A stretch of 64,000 nt of DNA, from NCBI RefSeq assembly GCF_022014595.1, contig NZ_CP091740.1:4018200-4082199 (forward strand). Direction: 5' to 3'. The position numbers were made by a program, and so were the translations under genes. Source of the stretch: Solitalea lacus. GTDB taxonomy: Bacteria > Bacteroidota > Bacteroidia > Sphingobacteriales > Sphingobacteriaceae. The first letter of the stretch is position 1. The number at the start of each line of letters is the position of its first letter. Shown piece after piece: positions 60,403-64,000 of the stretch. A model generated the notes under the pieces. That model did no database searches. It saw nothing but the letters and a program-made list of their open reading frames with translations, and had not been told where the DNA came from.

Positions 60403-62028
60403 ATGTCTAAACTAAAGAACTTGCTTCTAGCCGCATTAACAGGCATATTATTGTGGTTAGCTTGGCCTCCTCTCCCCTATGCCCCTTTATTATTTTTTGC
60501 ATTTGTTCCTTTATTAATTCTTGCTGATCAACTTAAGCATGCTCATAAGGCAGGCCGAAAGATATTTGCCAATAGCTATATCGGCTTTTTCATCTGGAAT
60601 ACACTTTGTCTTTATTGGATTTATAATGCCGGACAAGAATTAGGTGTTGCCGGAGCACTTGGTATTGTTAGTGTTCCTCTTTTATTGGGCTCGCTCTTAA
60701 TGAGCTTACCGTTTTTACTTTACCATCGAATAAGAAGGAACTTTGGAGAAAACATTGGCCTTGCAGCGCTGGTTTGCGCCTGGCTGGGCTATGAATATCT
60801 TCACCAGGAATGGCAACTGGCTTTTCCCTGGATGACATTAGGAAATGGCCTGGCCGAATATCACCAATTAGTACAATGGTATGAATATACAGGTGTATTT
60901 GGCGGTTCGTTATGGATATTGCTTAGCAATATTTTTATCTACAAAATTTACAAAATCATTGTTAAAGAGTCTGATTCAAAGCTAATCGTAAGAATTGGAC
61001 AGTTAACGCTACTATTAATTATTCCCATTGCAATTTCATTAAAAATCTATTTCGGATATAAAGAAGCCGGCAATCCGGCCAATATAGTAATCGTGCAACC
61101 CAATGTTGATCCTTTTTCCGAGAAATTTGACAGCATGCCTGCTGAAATGCAAATGGAACGTTTGATTCATCTTTCTGACTCCCTTGGGCAACCGAATACT
61201 GAGTTTTTTATCTGGCCTGAAACAGCCATAATTCCATTAGTTAGAGAGGATGATCTCTCCTATGATCCAAGCATTGAGTTAATACAGAAATTCCTGTCAA
61301 AATACAAAAACGGAAATGTTCTCACGGGTGCTGTTACGGTAAAATGGTACAACGATAAGAAAACGCAAACGGCCCGATACAATAAAGAAAGTAGCAGGTA
61401 TTATGATGTTTACAATGCCGGCTTATTGATTGAAAACACCTCAAAAGTACAGGTTTACCATAAAAGCAAGCTGGTTCCAGGTGTTGAATCTTATCCCTAC
61501 TCCAACGTGTTAGGCTTTCTGGGAAACATAGTGATTGATCTTGGGGGAACTTCCGGCGGATATGGCAAAGACAATCCCAACCCGGTTGTTTATACTCAAA
61601 GCGGCATTGGTGTGGCTCCGGCGATTTGTTACGAATCTATCTTTGGGTCATTCATGGCTGATCATATTCAAAAAGATGCACAATTGTTAGCTATTATTAC
61701 TAACGACGGCTGGTGGAAAAACACATCCGGATATAAGCAACATTTGCAATATGCCAAACTGCGTGCTATTGAAACCCGCAGGAGTATAGCTCGGTCGGCC
61801 AATACCGGCATTTCTGCATTTATTAATCAAAGAGGTGATATTATTCAGCAAACCGAATGGTGGAAACAAGCTGCCATTAAAGCTGACCTGAATCTGAACA
61901 CCGAAATCACCTTTTACAGCAAGCGTGGAGACATTATTGCCATGCTCGCCTGCATTGGTGCAGGAGGATTTATTGCACTGTCTTTCTTGTGGCGATTTAT
62001 CAGTAAAGGACCAAAGTTTAAGAGTTAA
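60403..62028 (+). CDS. lnt: Apolipoprotein N-acyltransferase Lnt
   Basis: Lnt adds the third acyl chain to lipoproteins in the inner membrane. The 541-residue protein has about six N-terminal membrane helices followed by a nitrilase-type domain, and a last helix (about 512-532). The triad is readable: E273 in FIWPETAII, K356 in KSKLVPGVESYPY, C409 in PAICYESIFG. RAIETRRSIARSANTGISAFI matches the conserved loop. Its length is as in other family members. This ties with the many lipoproteins (PstS, SusD) in the window. Confidence 0.95.
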   Translation: MSKLKNLLLAALTGILLWLAWPPLPYAPLLFFAFVPLLILADQLKHAHKAGRKIFANSYIGFFIWNTLCLYWIYNAGQELGVAGALGIVSVPLLLGSLLMSLPFLLYHRIRRNFGENIGLAALVCAWLGYEYLHQEWQLAFPWMTLGNGLAEYHQLVQWYEYTGVFGGSLWILLSNIFIYKIYKIIVKESDSKLIVRIGQLTLLLIIPIAISLKIYFGYKEAGNPANIVIVQPNVDPFSEKFDSMPAEMQMERLIHLSDSLGQPNTEFFIWPETAIIPLVREDDLSYDPSIELIQKFLSKYKNGNVLTGAVTVKWYNDKKTQTARYNKESSRYYDVYNAGLLIENTSKVQVYHKSKLVPGVESYPYSNVLGFLGNIVIDLGGTSGGYGKDNPNPVVYTQSGIGVAPAICYESIFGSFMADHIQKDAQLLAIITNDGWWKNTSGYKQHLQYAKLRAIETRRSIARSANTGISAFINQRGDIIQQTEWWKQAAIKADLNLNTEITFYSKRGDIIAMLACIGAGGFIALSFLWRFISKGPKFKS

Positions 62029-62030
62029 TA

Positions 62031-62062
62031 AAAAAGGTCGGAAGATACTTCCGACCCTTTTT
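62031..62062. terminator. Bidirectional terminator between lnt and the ROK gene
   Basis: GGTCGGAAG (62036-62044) pairs with CTTCCGACC (62048-62056), preceded by an A-run and followed by a T-run, serving both convergent genes. Confidence 0.85.
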
Positions 62063-62086
62063 ATTAACCTATACTACTTATGAAAT

Positions 62087-62992
62087 TTAATCAAAACAAA
62101 GTGATGCTGCTCCCAACAACCCAGCATCATTACCCAAAGATGCTAAACGCAAATCAAGGTCTTTGAGGTAATAAGGAGTTAAAAAATATTCCAGTTGCTT
62201 TTTTATACCAGGCTCAATAAATTCATAAGCTGCAGATAAGCCTCCGCCGATAATTATAGTTTTAATATCCATAATTCGGATAAATGCAACCAATCCCTCA
62301 CCTAAAACTTCACCCACTTCAAAGAACACCTGACGGGCAAACTCATCACCCTCGTTTGCAGCAATAACTGTTTTAGTAGCTGAGGCCGGCTCTTCTCTTG
62401 ACACCTTAGTATGTCCTGAATATTCTCTCAAACGGGTTTCAATCAAATTCAAGATCCCTTTTTTACCGATATTCTCTTCAAGGGTCTTATTATTGCGTGA
62501 TGGGATATGCCCTAATTCCAAACCATTTCCATCTCCACCAGTAAAAACTTTTCGATCGATTACCGCAGCACTTCCAATACCGGTACCTAAAGTAATGAAG
62601 CCATAGGTGTCAGGCGCCTTTTTTTTAGCAAAATGTAATTCACCTAAAGCAGCAGCATTGGCATCATTTTCAAGAAAAATATCCATATCAGGAAACCTAT
62701 CTTCAAATGCCTTTAACAGCTTTACCCCATTAAGCTCAGGAATGGCTGTAATTTCAATCATAGCTGAGCGATCTTTAGTTATTGTACCCGGAAGACCAAT
62801 ACCGATTCTTTTTACGTCTTTATGGTTGATAAGTCTATAAACCATTCGATCAAGCAGGTTTTCAACAAATTGACCGTTCTTTCTTAATTCGGCAGTCTCA
62901 TAACTTTTAAAATCCTGAATCTCTCCTATATTATCAACGATTCCGGTTTTAACATGATTCCCACCCACATCTATTCCTAGGTATCTTTCCAT
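62087..62992 (-). CDS. ROK-family sugar kinase (glucokinase-like)
   Basis: This 301-residue protein has the ROK fold: LGIDVGGNHVKTGIVD (phosphate 1), RIGIGLPGTI, FLENDANAAALGE, GFITLGTGIGSAAVI, and GGDGNGLELGHI. The ROK zinc motif (C-x-C-G-x-x-G-C) is absent; the region after ELGH reads IPSRNNKTLEENIGKKG with no cysteines. It thus resembles the polyphosphate/ATP glucokinase branch of ROK proteins. The phosphoryl donor cannot be told. It is transcribed apart from nadE, which ends 121 bases upstream. Confidence 0.88.
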   Translation of the reverse strand: MERYLGIDVGGNHVKTGIVDNIGEIQDFKSYETAELRKNGQFVENLLDRMVYRLINHKDVKRIGIGLPGTITKDRSAMIEITAIPELNGVKLLKAFEDRFPDMDIFLENDANAAALGELHFAKKKAPDTYGFITLGTGIGSAAVIDRKVFTGGDGNGLELGHIPSRNNKTLEENIGKKGILNLIETRLREYSGHTKVSREEPASATKTVIAANEGDEFARQVFFEVGEVLGEGLVAFIRIMDIKTIIIGGGLSAAYEFIEPGIKKQLEYFLTPYYLKDLDLRLASLGNDAGLLGAASLCFD

Positions 62993-63112
62993 GTTTTAAT
63001 TTTTGTGAGGTAAATTTAATTATTCTTATGCTTTTTAAAAGCACTTCTTGTAAAGATTACACCTACCAATCATATCGGGTAACCAATTATAAGAAAGCAC
63101 ATTAAAATACAA

Positions 63113-64000
63113 TTAAGAAAGATACTTACCTACTATTGGCATTCTTCTTCCAATACCGAATGCTTTTGGCGACACTCTCAATATAGGTGGTGTTTGATGG
63201 CGTTTATATTCGTTAGTATTCACCAGCTTTAAAATTCGTTTTACCAAGACTTCGTCAACACCCTGAGCAATAATTTCTCGCGAACTTTTCCTTAACTCAA
63301 CGTATTGATAAAGTACTTTATCTAAAGCTTCATATTCAGGCAATGAGTCACTGTCCTTTTGGTCTGGACGAAGCTCTGCTGATGGCTCTTTAGTAATGAT
63401 GTTTTCAGGAATGATGATTCCGTTTCTGTTAATGTAACGAGCTAAGGCAAACACCTGTGTTTTGTACACATCTCCAATGACTGAAAGTCCGCCGCACATG
63501 TCGCCGTAAAGGGTTCCATAACCCACTGCATTTTCACTTTTATTTGATGTGTTAAGCAAAATATAGCCAAACTTATTGGATATTGCCATTAACAGCACCC
63601 CACGGATACGCGCCTGCATATTCTCTTCGGTAAGATTAAACGGCAAATCTTTAAACTGAGGTTTAAGAGCAGTTTGAAATGAATCAAAGATATCTTTAAT
63701 GGCAATCGTCTCATGCTTACAGCCAATGAGATTTATCATATCCATTGAGTCATCAACTGAATGATTTGTTGAATACTGCGAAGGCATTAAGACCGGCAAC
63801 ACATTATCCTTACCCAATGCCTCAGCAGCCAAAGCCAGCACTACTGCAGAGTCAATTCCGCCAGACATTCCTAAGGTAGCTTTGCTGAAACCAGACTTTT
63901 GGAAATAATCGCGAATGCCTAACACTAAGGCATTGTATATACGCTCAATGGTTTCAAGACCCGAAACATCAAGTGGTTTATCATTATCTTCATTTTGCCA
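63113..64000 (-). CDS. nadE: NAD+ synthase, glutamine-dependent (C-terminal part; runs off right edge)
   Basis: NadE amidates nicotinic acid adenine dinucleotide to NAD. The frame is open from the edge (first visible residues WQNEDNDKPLDVSGLETIER) to a stop at 63113. LGMSGGIDSAVVLALAAEALG is the PP-loop, NTSNKSENAVGYGTLYGDMCGGLSVIGDVYKTQV the ATP/NaAD region, and EPSAELRPDQKDSDSLPEYEALD the conserved late motif. A glutaminase domain is expected beyond the window because the sequence preceding the synthase domain is linker-like, but it cannot be seen. The call is firm; the symbol fits either form. Confidence 0.95.
   Translation of the reverse strand, partial: WQNEDNDKPLDVSGLETIERIYNALVLGIRDYFQKSGFSKATLGMSGGIDSAVVLALAAEALGKDNVLPVLMPSQYSTNHSVDDSMDMINLIGCKHETIAIKDIFDSFQTALKPQFKDLPFNLTEENMQARIRGVLLMAISNKFGYILLNTSNKSENAVGYGTLYGDMCGGLSVIGDVYKTQVFALARYINRNGIIIPENIITKEPSAELRPDQKDSDSLPEYEALDKVLYQYVELRKSSREIIAQGVDEVLVKRILKLVNTNEYKRHQTPPILRVSPKAFGIGRRMPIVGKYLS

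Noticed and set aside
1-64000. tRNA or rRNA genes
   Set aside because: No cloverleaf with a GTTCRANNC T-loop or conserved rRNA segment was recognised in any intergenic region by eye; a tRNAscan run would settle this.

Overview
This is an AT-rich chromosomal segment from a member of the phylum Bacteroidota, most likely of the Sphingobacteriaceae type (Pedobacter/Solitalea-like). The evidence is a SusC/SusD pair, repeated matches to the Bacteroidota -7 promoter box TAnnTTTG, almost no Shine-Dalgarno sequences, an alpha-beta fused 2-oxoacid dehydrogenase E1, DUF3078 and OstA-like outer-membrane genes, and the gene order DUF177-rpmF-plsX-fabH-accB-accC. The genus is an inference. No rRNA or tRNA gene was recognised.

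Layout. 0-6 kb: the start of a phosphate-binding lipoprotein gene (pstS, running off the left edge) preceded by three 11-bp-spaced direct repeats resembling a Pho box; then a SAM-I (S-box) riboswitch, metH and metF, which together make methionine. 6-10.3 kb: a SusD/SusC outer-membrane uptake pair. 10.3-15.1 kb: a possible small RNA, an SRPBCC protein, a polyprenyl-phosphate sugar transferase facing an ArnT-like glycosyltransferase, and rsgA. 15.1-16.1 kb: a gene-free scar holding debris of at least three foreign genes or elements (winged-helix gene end, group II intron fragment, type II restriction-modification fragment), plus a tandem repeat and a palindrome. 16-25.7 kb: DUF3078, fused E1, a large MG2/TonB-plug exported protein, aat, an SPFH/membrane/ribbon-helix-helix operon, and a LutB-like iron-sulfur protein. 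25.8-27.7 kb: an AbiE type IV toxin-antitoxin pair with its operator. 27.8-37.3 kb: M28 peptidase, rpiB, tatC, the fatty-acid initiation operon, and an isoaspartyl peptidase. 37.3-40.5 kb: Nudix hydrolase, a ChrB-AraC fusion, chrB and chrA (chromate). 40.5-48.7 kb: rdgB, an unknown protein, SurA-like chaperone, MoxR, cold-shock protein, OstA-like, tilS, and a small membrane protein. 48.7-52.6 kb: a compact four-gene type III polyketide cluster (UbiA, type III PKS, methyltransferase, FAD enzyme). 52.6-64 kb: an MHS-family symporter, pyruvate carboxylase, serS, rsmI, lnt, a ROK kinase, and the C-terminal part of NAD synthetase (cut by the right edge).

How the parts work together. Much of the window is core metabolism and envelope biogenesis: methionine/one-carbon, fatty acid and lipoprotein synthesis, outer-membrane folding, anaplerosis. 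Accessory modules are the AbiE pair, the chromate locus, the type III PKS cluster and the 15-kb scar. A recurrent regulatory theme is TAnnTTTG boxes that end only 2-5 bases before a start codon, which suggests that several mRNAs are leaderless. All functional calls are from reading motifs and family resemblance; no database search was run.
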